From positions 1-62,568 of the forward strand of contig JADHXR010000020.1 of assembly GCA_016782865.1 (NCBI GenBank): a DNA stretch of 62,568 bases. Direction: 5' to 3'. The notes below the pieces were generated by a model, which saw only the letters and a list, made by a program, of their open reading frames with translations, was not told where the DNA came from and ran no database searches. The position numbers were made by a program, and so were the translations under genes. This document shows, piece by piece, positions 44,061 through 51,873 of the stretch. Source of the DNA: Phycisphaerae bacterium (GTDB lineage: Bacteria; Planctomycetota; Phycisphaerae; Sedimentisphaerales; Anaerobacaceae). The stretch's first letter is position 1. Each line of letters opens with the position of its first letter.

Positions 44061-46430
44061 ATGGCAAATAGTACTGCGAAGAAGGTAGTGTTTATTTCTT
44101 CCTTTCTACCGAGAAAGTGCGGAATTGCGACTTTCACATCAGACCTTGCCAAAAATACTGCGATAGCAGCCAAAGGTGAATTCGAGCCATTGGTGGTCGC
44201 CTTGCGCTCGGGGGACCACAAGTACGACGACCCGGTCAAGTTTGAGATCCGCCAGAATGTCAAGAGCGACTACATCTGCGCCGCCGACTATATCAACTTC
44301 AGCCACGTGGACGTCGTCTCGGTCCAGCACGAGTTCGGCCTTTTCGGCGGCGAAGCGGGCTCATATCTCAGCCTGCTGCTCAACAGACTGAAGGCCCCCA
44401 TAATAACCACGCTTCATACGGTCATTGACGAGCCGAGCCCGGCCTACCACAAATCGCTGGTCGATGTGTGCAACGCGTCGTATCGAGTAATCACAATGAA
44501 CAAACGGGGCGTCGGCATGCTGCGGGATATTTACCATGTGCCCGCCCGGAAAGTGAAATTGATCGCACATGGCATACCCGATCTGCCGTTCGTCGACAGC
44601 AACTACTATAAGCACAAGTTCGGCCTGGAAGACCGAAGAACCATTTTGACATTCGGCCTGCTCAGTAAGAACAAAGGTATTGAGGTGATGCTCAAAGCCA
44701 TGCCTGCCATCGTCAAGGCGGATCCCTCGATCATCTATATAGTTCTGGGCATGACGCATCCGAACGTACTGAAACACGAAGGCGAATCTTACAGATTCGG
44801 CCTCAAGCAAATGGTAAAGGATCTGGGTCTGCAGGAGCATGTGATCTTCCACAACAGATTCGTGGACGACCAGGAGCTTCATAATTTCCTGTGTGCGGCC
44901 GACATCTACGTCACGCCTTATCTGAACGCAAAGCAATTGACCAGCGGCACGTTGTCGTTTGCGGTCGGCACGGGCAAAGCGGTCGTCTCCACACCCTATT
45001 GGGCGGCCACCGAACTTCTGGCCGACGGCCGGGGCAAACTGGTCGGCTTCGGCGATTCGGAGGGAACCGCCCGGGCAATAGTGGAGATACTTAAAGACGA
45101 TTCGCTGTTTTATTCGCTGAGAAGACAGGCATACGAATACGGCCGGTCCAGAACGTGGCCCAAGACGGGCCAGATCTACTGGAAGTTGTTCGGCGCAAAA
45201 CGGCAGCCTCCCGGCATGGCCGCCAAAGGCAAACTTTCGGCAGGCGAGACTATATCGCACATCGAACTGCCTGAGCCATCGCTGGACCATCTGCAGAAAC
45301 TGACGGACGATACCGGGATGTACCAGCACGCGAAGTTTACGATACCAAACCGCGAATTCGGCTACTGCACGGACGACAATGCGAGGGCCGTGATCGCAAT
45401 GACCAACTACTACGCCCAGTACCCCGAACCTCAGGCTCTGAAGCTCCTCGATACATATCTGTCGTTTACGATACATTCGCAGAACGAAGACGGCACAGTT
45501 AGAAACTTCATGGATTTCAACAGAAACTGGCGGGAAAGTGAACCTGCGAACGATACATTCGGCCGGGTCCTCTGGGCGTTCGGAGCGATGATGGCCAACC
45601 CCCCGTCGCCAGCTTACCTGTCGATCGCCAAAGACTGCTTTGACAAATCGGTCAAGCACGTCCAGAGGCAATTGCCCAAAGGTATGGCGTATTCGATGTT
45701 CGGCATGAGCGACTATCTCAAGCAGTTCCCCGGCGCCAGCGACATCAAGCGCCAGTTGGAATTGGCCGCCGACGGGCTGGTCACCCAGTACGAAGAGAAT
45801 AATTACCCCGATTGGCACTGGTTCGAGGACATACTGACCTACGCTAATGCCGTTCTGCCGCACGCGCTGTTTGTCGCCAGCTTGACTTTCGACAACAAGC
45901 GGTACAGGGAAGTTGCAGAAGAAGCCTGTGAATTCCTTCTGGCAAATACCTTCAACGGCGGGCATTTCAGCTTCATCGGCTGTAATGGCTGGTACGAACG
46001 GGGCGGGACAAGGGCTACATTCGACCAGCAGCCTTTGGAGGCGGCCAGTACCGTTATGATGTTGAGGGCCGCCCATGACGCGACTGCCGATGACAGATTC
46101 CTGAGACTCCAGAGAAAGGCTTTCGACTGGTTCCTCGGGGCCAATGACGTGCGCGTTCCACTCTATGACTTCAGAACAAGAGGGTGCAATGACGGTATCG
46201 AGCGCGATGGCGTCAACACCAACCAGGGAGCCGAAAGCACGCTCAGCTTCTTCTTGAGCTTGCTGGCAATGGTCGAAAGCTACGCCACGGTGGAAAAGAC
46301 CAAGGTCGGCAAGAGCGTTCCGCTGCTGCAGGTGAACCTCATCGAGCCGACAGTTAAAAAGAAACAGGCCATAAAGGCGATACCGACCAGAACCAGGGCC
46401 GCAAACAAACAGGCCGAGGAAGTTAGTTGA
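44061..46430 (+). CDS. GT4 glycosyltransferase fused to a six-hairpin/glycoside-hydrolase-like C-terminal domain
   Basis: A 789-residue fusion. The first half (about 1-380) is a GT-B glycosyltransferase of family 4: SFLPRKCGIATFTSDLAKN at the N-terminus, VVSVQHEFGLFGGEAGSYL, a TLHTVIDEPSP strand, LTFGLLSKNKGIEVMLKAMP, and the donor-binding FLCAADIYVTPYLNAKQLTSGTLS near 280-305. The second half (about 410-760) has alpha/alpha-barrel features (GYCTDDNARAVIAMTNYYAQY, FGRVLWAFGAM, WHWFEDILTYANAVLPHAL). The ATG at 44061 is chosen because residues upstream in the same frame are a translated dispersed repeat (LDSRFRGNDGPG). The ribosome site is poor. It is likely to build or trim an envelope or storage glycan. 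Confidence 0.83.
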   Translation: MANSTAKKVVFISSFLPRKCGIATFTSDLAKNTAIAAKGEFEPLVVALRSGDHKYDDPVKFEIRQNVKSDYICAADYINFSHVDVVSVQHEFGLFGGEAGSYLSLLLNRLKAPIITTLHTVIDEPSPAYHKSLVDVCNASYRVITMNKRGVGMLRDIYHVPARKVKLIAHGIPDLPFVDSNYYKHKFGLEDRRTILTFGLLSKNKGIEVMLKAMPAIVKADPSIIYIVLGMTHPNVLKHEGESYRFGLKQMVKDLGLQEHVIFHNRFVDDQELHNFLCAADIYVTPYLNAKQLTSGTLSFAVGTGKAVVSTPYWAATELLADGRGKLVGFGDSEGTARAIVEILKDDSLFYSLRRQAYEYGRSRTWPKTGQIYWKLFGAKRQPPGMAAKGKLSAGETISHIELPEPSLDHLQKLTDDTGMYQHAKFTIPNREFGYCTDDNARAVIAMTNYYAQYPEPQALKLLDTYLSFTIHSQNEDGTVRNFMDFNRNWRESEPANDTFGRVLWAFGAMMANPPSPAYLSIAKDCFDKSVKHVQRQLPKGMAYSMFGMSDYLKQFPGASDIKRQLELAADGLVTQYEENNYPDWHWFEDILTYANAVLPHALFVASLTFDNKRYREVAEEACEFLLANTFNGGHFSFIGCNGWYERGGTRATFDQQPLEAASTVMMLRAAHDATADDRFLRLQRKAFDWFLGANDVRVPLYDFRTRGCNDGIERDGVNTNQGAESTLSFFLSLLAMVESYATVEKTKVGKSVPLLQVNLIEPTVKKKQAIKAIPTRTRAANKQAEEVS

Positions 46431-46492
46431 TACGCCGGGCACTTCCTTGTTGAGGCGATGCAGAACTCACGCAGTTACGCAAGCAAACCGCC

Positions 46493-46627
46493 CTACCGCT
46501 CTACGATGTCCTGGCCTTTCTTGCCGATCCACGAGATGTCGCCGCCTATACCCTGGACAGTCTTGCACCCGACTACCCAAAGGACCGCGACTACTAAAGC
46601 AATTGCGAGAAACACTTTCCTAACCAT
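46493..46627 (-). CDS. entericidin-like small lipoprotein
   Basis: A 44-residue protein read on the minus strand. A hydrophobic leader (VFLAIALVVAVLWVVG) is followed by Cys at residue 21 and then KTVQGIGGDISWIGKK. The CxTVxGxGxDI core is typical of the entericidin/EcnA-EcnB family of small lipoproteins, which are envelope proteins of unclear function, some linked to cell lysis. The start ATG lies one base after the stop of the minus-strand small gene at 46629 (TAGtATG). The size is normal for the family. Confidence 0.85.
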   Translation of the reverse strand: MVRKVFLAIALVVAVLWVVGCKTVQGIGGDISWIGKKGQDIVER

Positions 46628-46628
46628 A

Positions 46629-46874
46629 CTAACACATCTTCGATTTTCGATTTGCGAGTTTCGATTTGCGACTTCCTATTGGAAAATTGGCAATCGGCAA
46701 TTGGAAATCGGCAATCACTTTATATTTTTTCGGCAGTTTTGCCCGTTTTTCATCAGTTCTCCGAGCGATTTCTATGCCCTTCTCGGCGCTGGGCAGCAAA
46801 ATCGCATCGCTGCCCTTAAGGACCTCGGCTACATTCTCTATTATGAGAACAATCAATCCGTACAGGCTTCCCAT
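46629..46874 (-). CDS. possible small protein whose C-terminus is translated dispersed repeat
   Basis: A frame of 81 residues from ATG at 46874 reads MGSLYGLIVLIIENVAEVL and KGSDAILLPSAEKGIEIA, then ends IADFQLPIANFPIGSRKSKL with stop TAG. The tail (from about 46715 downward) is the genome's low-complexity repeat, read in the same phase as the inserts in the 26-heme cytochrome (IADVQLPIAN and ISDFRLPIAN). The front part is hydrophobic and faintly like PLDc_N-type membrane anchors. It may be a real gene overrun by a repeat, or noise. Its stop abuts the small lipoprotein start. Confidence 0.35.
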   Translation of the reverse strand: MGSLYGLIVLIIENVAEVLKGSDAILLPSAEKGIEIARRTDEKRAKLPKKYKVIADFQLPIANFPIGSRKSKLANRKSKMC

Positions 46875-47114
46875 AACACAGAACACCTTGTCTGGCTAAA
46901 ATCTGTATCACGAGAAAATAGCTATTGCTTAGTAGCCCCAAATTTGGTACCATGGCATTAATACAGGGATTTTGGAGCAACTATGTCGTGGCTCTTGGGC
47001 CGACAAAACCAGTCCGACCCTGACAGTCGTGTCGATCGTTGTCATTTCACGAAGTAGACGCGTTCGGTTACGCCGAATAGAACCAGGCTAATTGGAAAGG
47101 TGACTTTCTTACAA

Positions 47115-48101
47115 ATGAACGAGCGGCCATCTGTGACAAGGCGTTGCCGATCGGGCAGTTCCTGGGAGATACCCGCCTTCGCCGCGGTGCTATTGGCCGG
47201 ATCGATCTGGACCGGGCCAACCAATGCCAACCAGGTTGAAACGGTTCCTAACCCTCACGGAGACCCCACCCTGTGCTCGGCGTGTCACACTTCTGCCACG
47301 GCCGCCCGTGGCGACTTGCGTTTTGCCGGCAATACATCACAGCTCTGCCGGTCCTGCCACGACGGACACCTTGCCGCCGGCGAACCTCACCCTGTGGATA
47401 TGGCTCCGAGCGCGCAAATGGTCCACAGAATCCCCTCGGTGTTTCCGCTCGAGAACGGAACGCTCAGTTGCTTGAGCTGTCACGAAGTCACCTGGCACTG
47501 CAAGGTCGGCCGGCCCACTGCTTCGGCCAACCGCAGTTTTCTGCGAGGAGATCCCGTATCCCACCCCCTGGCCTTCTGTTTCCAATGCCACAAACGCCAG
47601 AATTACCAGCCGTTCAATGCTCACGATCAGCTCGAAGCGGGCAAGATAAGAACCGACACGTGTGCCTGGTGCCATATCGGCATTCCGGACGTCAAATCGC
47701 GACTGGCCGAAGGCGCCTCGTACGCACTGCGCAGCGAATCGTTCGGTGTGTGCAACAACTGCCATCTTGTCAATAAGGGCCACCCCACCGGCGACCCTCA
47801 CATGTATGCGACCCCTCCAACCGAAATGATATGGCACATGTCCGCCTACGAAATGCAGCCTCAGATGCGACTGCCCCTCAAGCAACTTGAGCAATACGTG
47901 CGCGCGGCCAAACGAAAACCTCGCTCAATTCCCCTGGACGAGAAGGGTCGTATCACGTGCTATAGTTGTCACAACCCGCATGAAAAAGGACTCTTGCCCA
48001 ATTGGAATCTTCGCTCAGTCGGCGCCGAGCCGAAACAAGCTACAAACCATCGCCTGCGCGCCCATGGAGGTATTGCCTGTAGAGCATGTCACCTGAAATG
48101 A
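47115..48101 (+). CDS. octaheme c-type cytochrome
   Basis: A 328-residue exported cytochrome with a signal peptide (about 9-38). It has eight CxxCH heme motifs (CSACH, CRSCH, CLSCH, CFQCH, CAWCH, CNNCH, CYSCH, CRACH). The doublet pattern LSCLSCHEV with ITCYSCHNPHEKG resembles the doubled-CXXCH motif of NrfA-type and metal-reducing multiheme proteins. The ATG at 47115 has GGAAAGGTGA about ten bases upstream; a GTG at 47100 is less likely. It opens a run of five packed genes, overlapping the next at the stop. Its heme content suggests a periplasmic or outer-face electron carrier. The electron acceptor is not evident. Confidence 0.9.
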   Translation: MNERPSVTRRCRSGSSWEIPAFAAVLLAGSIWTGPTNANQVETVPNPHGDPTLCSACHTSATAARGDLRFAGNTSQLCRSCHDGHLAAGEPHPVDMAPSAQMVHRIPSVFPLENGTLSCLSCHEVTWHCKVGRPTASANRSFLRGDPVSHPLAFCFQCHKRQNYQPFNAHDQLEAGKIRTDTCAWCHIGIPDVKSRLAEGASYALRSESFGVCNNCHLVNKGHPTGDPHMYATPPTEMIWHMSAYEMQPQMRLPLKQLEQYVRAAKRKPRSIPLDEKGRITCYSCHNPHEKGLLPNWNLRSVGAEPKQATNHRLRAHGGIACRACHLK

Positions 48102-48109
48102 GGTATCAC

Positions 48110-49951
48110 ATGAAGCACTCAAGAATCATCAACTGTGGCACCACTCGGTATTCGAGAATCCCGCCCCTGCGCCCTGGCCCGATCCTCCTCGCATTCACGC
48201 TGGCACTATTGCTGCCGCAATCGCTGCATGCCGTGGACTCAGAGAACTGCCTGATGTGCCACCGGTTTCGGGGTCTTGCCCGCGTGGACAAAGAGGGCGA
48301 CTATCGCCTTTTCTACGTGGATGAAAAGCTTTTCAGCCAGGGCCCGCACGCGCGGGTTAGCTGCAAGGGCTGCCATGCCGACATAGACAAGATCCCACAC
48401 GATGGCGCCAAACCGGTGGATTGCCTGCGTAGCTGCCACATCGAAGAACCTACGCGTGAGATCATTTTCACGCACTCCAAAGTGCGTGAGCATCTCGAAG
48501 GCAGCGTTCACGCACTGACCGCCGACGACGGCACGCCGCGAAGTCACGCGGACGATTTTCCCGGCTGCAAGGATTGTCACGACATACCTCTTTTCAGGCC
48601 GGTGTCGCTGTTCAAGACGGTAAGAGCCGGTGTCTCCGACCGCGCTATCAGCCGGTGCGTAGTGTGCCACTCAGATGAGCACTTTACCCGCTACTTCTAC
48701 TCCCACGTCACGACTCGAATGCACAAAGCGCGCGATTCTCGTGAGGTTGTGGCAATGTGCTCGAGCTGTCACGCCGACGCCGCTCTGGCAAAGCGCCACG
48801 GTCTGCCCGACGTTGTATCGAGCTACCTGGAGACATACCATGGCAAGGCGGTTCTTCTCGGTTCGACTCTGGCGCCGGATTGTCTTGACTGTCACTCAAG
48901 CAAGGGCAACATTCACGAGATGCGCGCCGGGACCGACCCGCGATCTTCGGTCCATCCAGATAACCGTGCCGCCACTTGCAGCGCCCAGGATTGCCACAGT
49001 TCCGCCGGGCCGGCGCTGGCTTCCTTCGATGTCCACGCCACCCGCAATCCTGCAACGCACAAGCTCGAATTCGGCGTAGGCATGTTCTTCGTCATCATGA
49101 CCCTTGCGATTCTTCTTCCGATCCTGACTCTCAACGTATTGGGCCTCATACGAGAGCTTCTTCCGAGTCACGAAGCCGAGGAGGAGATCGAGCGCCTTAC
49201 GGAGTTTGCGGAAAACAGAGCGGTCGCCGATGGCGGGCTCAAGCGTTTCACACGTGAGCACAGGCTGCAGCATGCGTTCCTGGTCACAGTTTTTGTCGTG
49301 CTCTGCCTGACGGGATTCCCGATGAAATTCCCCGAAGCCTCATGGGCCCCGACGATCTACCAGCTTTTCGGGGGGATTCGAGGCGCTCCAATAGTGCACC
49401 GCGTAGCCGGCGTCTCTTTGGTGATCGGCTTTATCTTTCACGTGGGGATGATACTTCTGAACGTTGCTCGTTCGCTGGCGCGCGAGGGCAAGCTTAGCAT
49501 AGTCAATTGGATCAAGGCCGTACTGGCGCTGCCCATGATTCCCAAGCCGCAGGATGCGAAGGATATCGTGACGCTGGTCAAGTATGTGTTCTTCCTAAGC
49601 CCCAGGCGACCCAATTACGGCCGTTTCTCCTGGAAGGAAAAGCTCGAATATCTCGGGCTCTTCTGGGGCATCGCGCTGCTGGCAGTCACAGGTGTCCTGC
49701 TCTGGGCCGAAAGCCTCTCGACTCGCGTGTTGCCCGGCTGGGTACTAAATGTTTGCTATCTGGCCCACACTTATGAGTCCATTCTGGCCGCGGCACATAT
49801 CACCCTCGTGCACATCCCCGGCGTTATCGGCAGACCCGGAGTCTCGCCGCTTTCCAGCATGATAGTCAACGGCAACATCTCACCGCGCGCACTGGCTGAA
49901 GAACACGGCGGCGAGATCATCAACTGGACCCCGGCAGAGGAGGTCAAATAA
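48110..49951 (+). CDS. multiheme cytochrome c fused to cytochrome b membrane domain (CbcL-like)
   Basis: A 613-residue fusion. A signal peptide (about 18-41) is followed by a periplasmic part with six canonical CxxCH motifs (CLMCH, CKGCH, CKDCH, CVVCH, CSSCH, CLDCH) and two atypical ones, CLRSCH (CX3CH) and CSAQDCH (CX4CH). The second half has about five membrane helices (for example MFFVIMTLAILLPILTLNVLG and GVSLVIGFIFHVGMILLNV) with His residues placed as in cytochrome b561/FdnI (HRLQHAF, VHRVAGV, LAHTYESILAAAHITLVH). It resembles the CbcL architecture of Geobacter, in which quinol is oxidised in the inner membrane. The start at 48110 follows GAGG; an ATG at 48098 overlapping the upstream stop is an alternative. 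Next gene overlaps by one base (TAATG). Confidence 0.9.
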   Translation: MKHSRIINCGTTRYSRIPPLRPGPILLAFTLALLLPQSLHAVDSENCLMCHRFRGLARVDKEGDYRLFYVDEKLFSQGPHARVSCKGCHADIDKIPHDGAKPVDCLRSCHIEEPTREIIFTHSKVREHLEGSVHALTADDGTPRSHADDFPGCKDCHDIPLFRPVSLFKTVRAGVSDRAISRCVVCHSDEHFTRYFYSHVTTRMHKARDSREVVAMCSSCHADAALAKRHGLPDVVSSYLETYHGKAVLLGSTLAPDCLDCHSSKGNIHEMRAGTDPRSSVHPDNRAATCSAQDCHSSAGPALASFDVHATRNPATHKLEFGVGMFFVIMTLAILLPILTLNVLGLIRELLPSHEAEEEIERLTEFAENRAVADGGLKRFTREHRLQHAFLVTVFVVLCLTGFPMKFPEASWAPTIYQLFGGIRGAPIVHRVAGVSLVIGFIFHVGMILLNVARSLAREGKLSIVNWIKAVLALPMIPKPQDAKDIVTLVKYVFFLSPRRPNYGRFSWKEKLEYLGLFWGIALLAVTGVLLWAESLSTRVLPGWVLNVCYLAHTYESILAAAHITLVHIPGVIGRPGVSPLSSMIVNGNISPRALAEEHGGEIINWTPAEEVK

Positions 49952-50808
49952 TGAGTCACAACCAAGCCGCATGGAAGAAATATCTGCTCGTGCTCTACGT
50001 CGGGATGTGGAGCGTCATCCTCGTGGCCGCTTGCATCTGGCTGACCATGTTCCTCGTCGGAACCCTGGGAGACAAGCAGGAGCAGGATCCAGACCTGGAT
50101 GTATTCGACAGTGTTGTCGCGCTGACTGAAAAGAAGGTCGTCCGCTATCTCGGAGAATGGGAATTCCTCGAGCCGAAACTCCCCGGGCACTTTCATCACG
50201 TCGGACGGTGGTACCAATCCGACAAATGGAACTTCTGCATCGAGTGTCACGGACCGACGCCTCATTCCAGGGCGCCGCAGCAACGTGCGTTTCTCAATAT
50301 GCACAATCTCTTCATCTCATGCCAGGTCTGTCACGTGCAGGAACAAGAGGGAATCGCCCCAACTCGTTTCGGTTGGGTAGACGTAAGCAACGGCAAGCTG
50401 TGCGCGAATCCCGGCATGGCAGAGGGTGTCTGGGGCGAATACGGCGCAAAGATTGTCCCGCTAAAAGGTGCCGGGGAGAATCTCCAGCCCGCAACGCTTG
50501 ATGAGGAAGAGACTTTCGCCGCGAAGTTCCGCAAGCAAGTGGACAACCTGGACGACCGCCAGAAGGTGGTGGGTAACAAGTTCATCCACCGGCGCTGCGT
50601 CGAAGCTCCCGTGCGTTGCGCCGATTGCCACAACTCCGAGAAGGCGTTCCTTCCTTACACGGCGCTGGGATATTCCTCGGAACGCTCGGAATTCCTGGTC
50701 AGTGCCGAGGTGGTCGACCTGGTGGCGCGTTATGAAACGTTTTATATTCCGAACCTGCTCAGGATCGACGAACAATCGCGGGGACAGACGAAAGAAGATT
50801 CCCAATGA
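49951..50808 (+). CDS. membrane-anchored triheme c-type cytochrome
   Basis: A 285-residue protein with one N-terminal membrane helix (about 10-37; YLLVLYVGMWSVILVAACIW) that stays as an anchor, and three CxxCH motifs: CIECH, CQVCH and CADCH. Its spacing is not that of NapC/NirT tetraheme proteins, although the topology is similar. Start and stop overlap with both neighbours (TAATG upstream; ATGA with the NHL gene downstream), so it is translationally coupled to the b/c fusion. It could pass electrons from the membrane protein to soluble or outer carriers. No close relative is recognised. Confidence 0.87.
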   Translation: MSHNQAAWKKYLLVLYVGMWSVILVAACIWLTMFLVGTLGDKQEQDPDLDVFDSVVALTEKKVVRYLGEWEFLEPKLPGHFHHVGRWYQSDKWNFCIECHGPTPHSRAPQQRAFLNMHNLFISCQVCHVQEQEGIAPTRFGWVDVSNGKLCANPGMAEGVWGEYGAKIVPLKGAGENLQPATLDEEETFAAKFRKQVDNLDDRQKVVGNKFIHRRCVEAPVRCADCHNSEKAFLPYTALGYSSERSEFLVSAEVVDLVARYETFYIPNLLRIDEQSRGQTKEDSQ

Positions 50809-51866
50809 AACTGACGGGGGGTAATGGTAGGGTGTGCACTGCCCACCAATCACATTACGGTGTGCAATGCACACTTTGCGCAGCCGCAGTGCGGTTGGCG
50901 CCAGCACCGCATTCTAAAGCAAGAACTTCTTTCTTTTTCCTATTGTCTTTTGCCTTTTGTGTTGCCCTCGGGGCCCAGGGACGAGCCGAGTCAGAGCCCG
51001 CCTTCAATGGAATTCGCATACGGACCAAGAGCGTGATCGCCGGCCCCAGGGACGAACCGTTCAGCATGCCAAGCGATGCCGCTGTTGGACGCGGCGGCAG
51101 CCTCTACGTACTCGACGGCGTGCACCACAGGGTTGTCGTTTACGATCCCGCGGGACAATTTCTGTTCAAATTCGGTAGTCGGGGCAGCGGCACGGGCCAG
51201 CTTCTTTTTCCCCTCGGAATCACAACGGCACCGGACGGCAAGGTCTATGTCGCAGATTCCGGAAACCATCGTTTTCAGATATTCACTGCCAATGGAGAAA
51301 CGCTGGGAGCGGTCCCACTGCCAAGCACGGCCTCGGGCGCCCCGCCGGACCCGACTGATGTATCCGTGGATGCGACCCGATCGAAGCTCTACGTCACCGA
51401 CAACGACAACCACAAACTCCACGTGTACAACCTCTTGACCAACAGCTTCGAGCAACCCTGGGGCAGCCCGGGGCAAGGCCGGCGGCAGTTCCGATTCCCA
51501 TTTCTTACCGACATCTCCAACCAGGGTTATGTCCTGGTGGTCGAACCGATCAACACCCGGGTCCAGGTTCTCAACCCCGACGGCAAATTCGTCAACTTCA
51601 TCGGGGCCTGGGGCGTCAAACCCGGTCAGTTGTTTCGACCCAAGGGTGTTGTGACCTTCGAAGATCGAGTTTTCATAACCGACAGTTACCTCGGTCGGGT
51701 GCAGGTATTTGACATGCGCGGAGGCTTCCTCGGCGTGCTGAGCGATTTCAGCGGAGCGCCTGTGCAACTCGCTGCGCCTACGGGAATCACAGTTGACGCC
51801 AAACGCCGGCGTCTCTACGTCGTCGAACTCAAGGCAAATCGCGTCTGCCGGATGGACCTGGAGTAA
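50805..51866 (+). CDS. secreted NHL-repeat beta-propeller protein
   Basis: A 353-residue protein. Six NHL blades cover about 90-350 (for example GGSLYVLDGVHHRVVVYDP, PDGKVYVADSGNHRFQIFT, RSKLYVTDNDNHKLHVYN, KRRRLYVVELKANRVCRMD). The signal peptide is SFFFLLSFAFCVALGAQGRA, preceded by about 40 unusual residues (MKLTGGNGRV, then CTAHQSHYGV) that come from a sequence rich in CACTGCCCACC-type dispersed repeats. An ATGA overlap with the upstream cytochrome supports 50805, but GTG at 50889 is a possible start. NHL proteins recur beside multiheme cytochromes in other bacteria and may hold them together. No catalytic motif is visible. Confidence 0.88.
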   Translation: MKLTGGNGRVCTAHQSHYGVQCTLCAAAVRLAPAPHSKARTSFFFLLSFAFCVALGAQGRAESEPAFNGIRIRTKSVIAGPRDEPFSMPSDAAVGRGGSLYVLDGVHHRVVVYDPAGQFLFKFGSRGSGTGQLLFPLGITTAPDGKVYVADSGNHRFQIFTANGETLGAVPLPSTASGAPPDPTDVSVDATRSKLYVTDNDNHKLHVYNLLTNSFEQPWGSPGQGRRQFRFPFLTDISNQGYVLVVEPINTRVQVLNPDGKFVNFIGAWGVKPGQLFRPKGVVTFEDRVFITDSYLGRVQVFDMRGGFLGVLSDFSGAPVQLAAPTGITVDAKRRRLYVVELKANRVCRMDLE

Positions 51867-51873
51867 GACGCCA

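Noticed and set aside
44361-46442. A 693-codon open frame on the minus strand opposite the glycosyltransferase
   Set aside because: It mirrors the GT4 coding frame, has no domain pattern or ribosome site, and arises from GC-biased codon positions.
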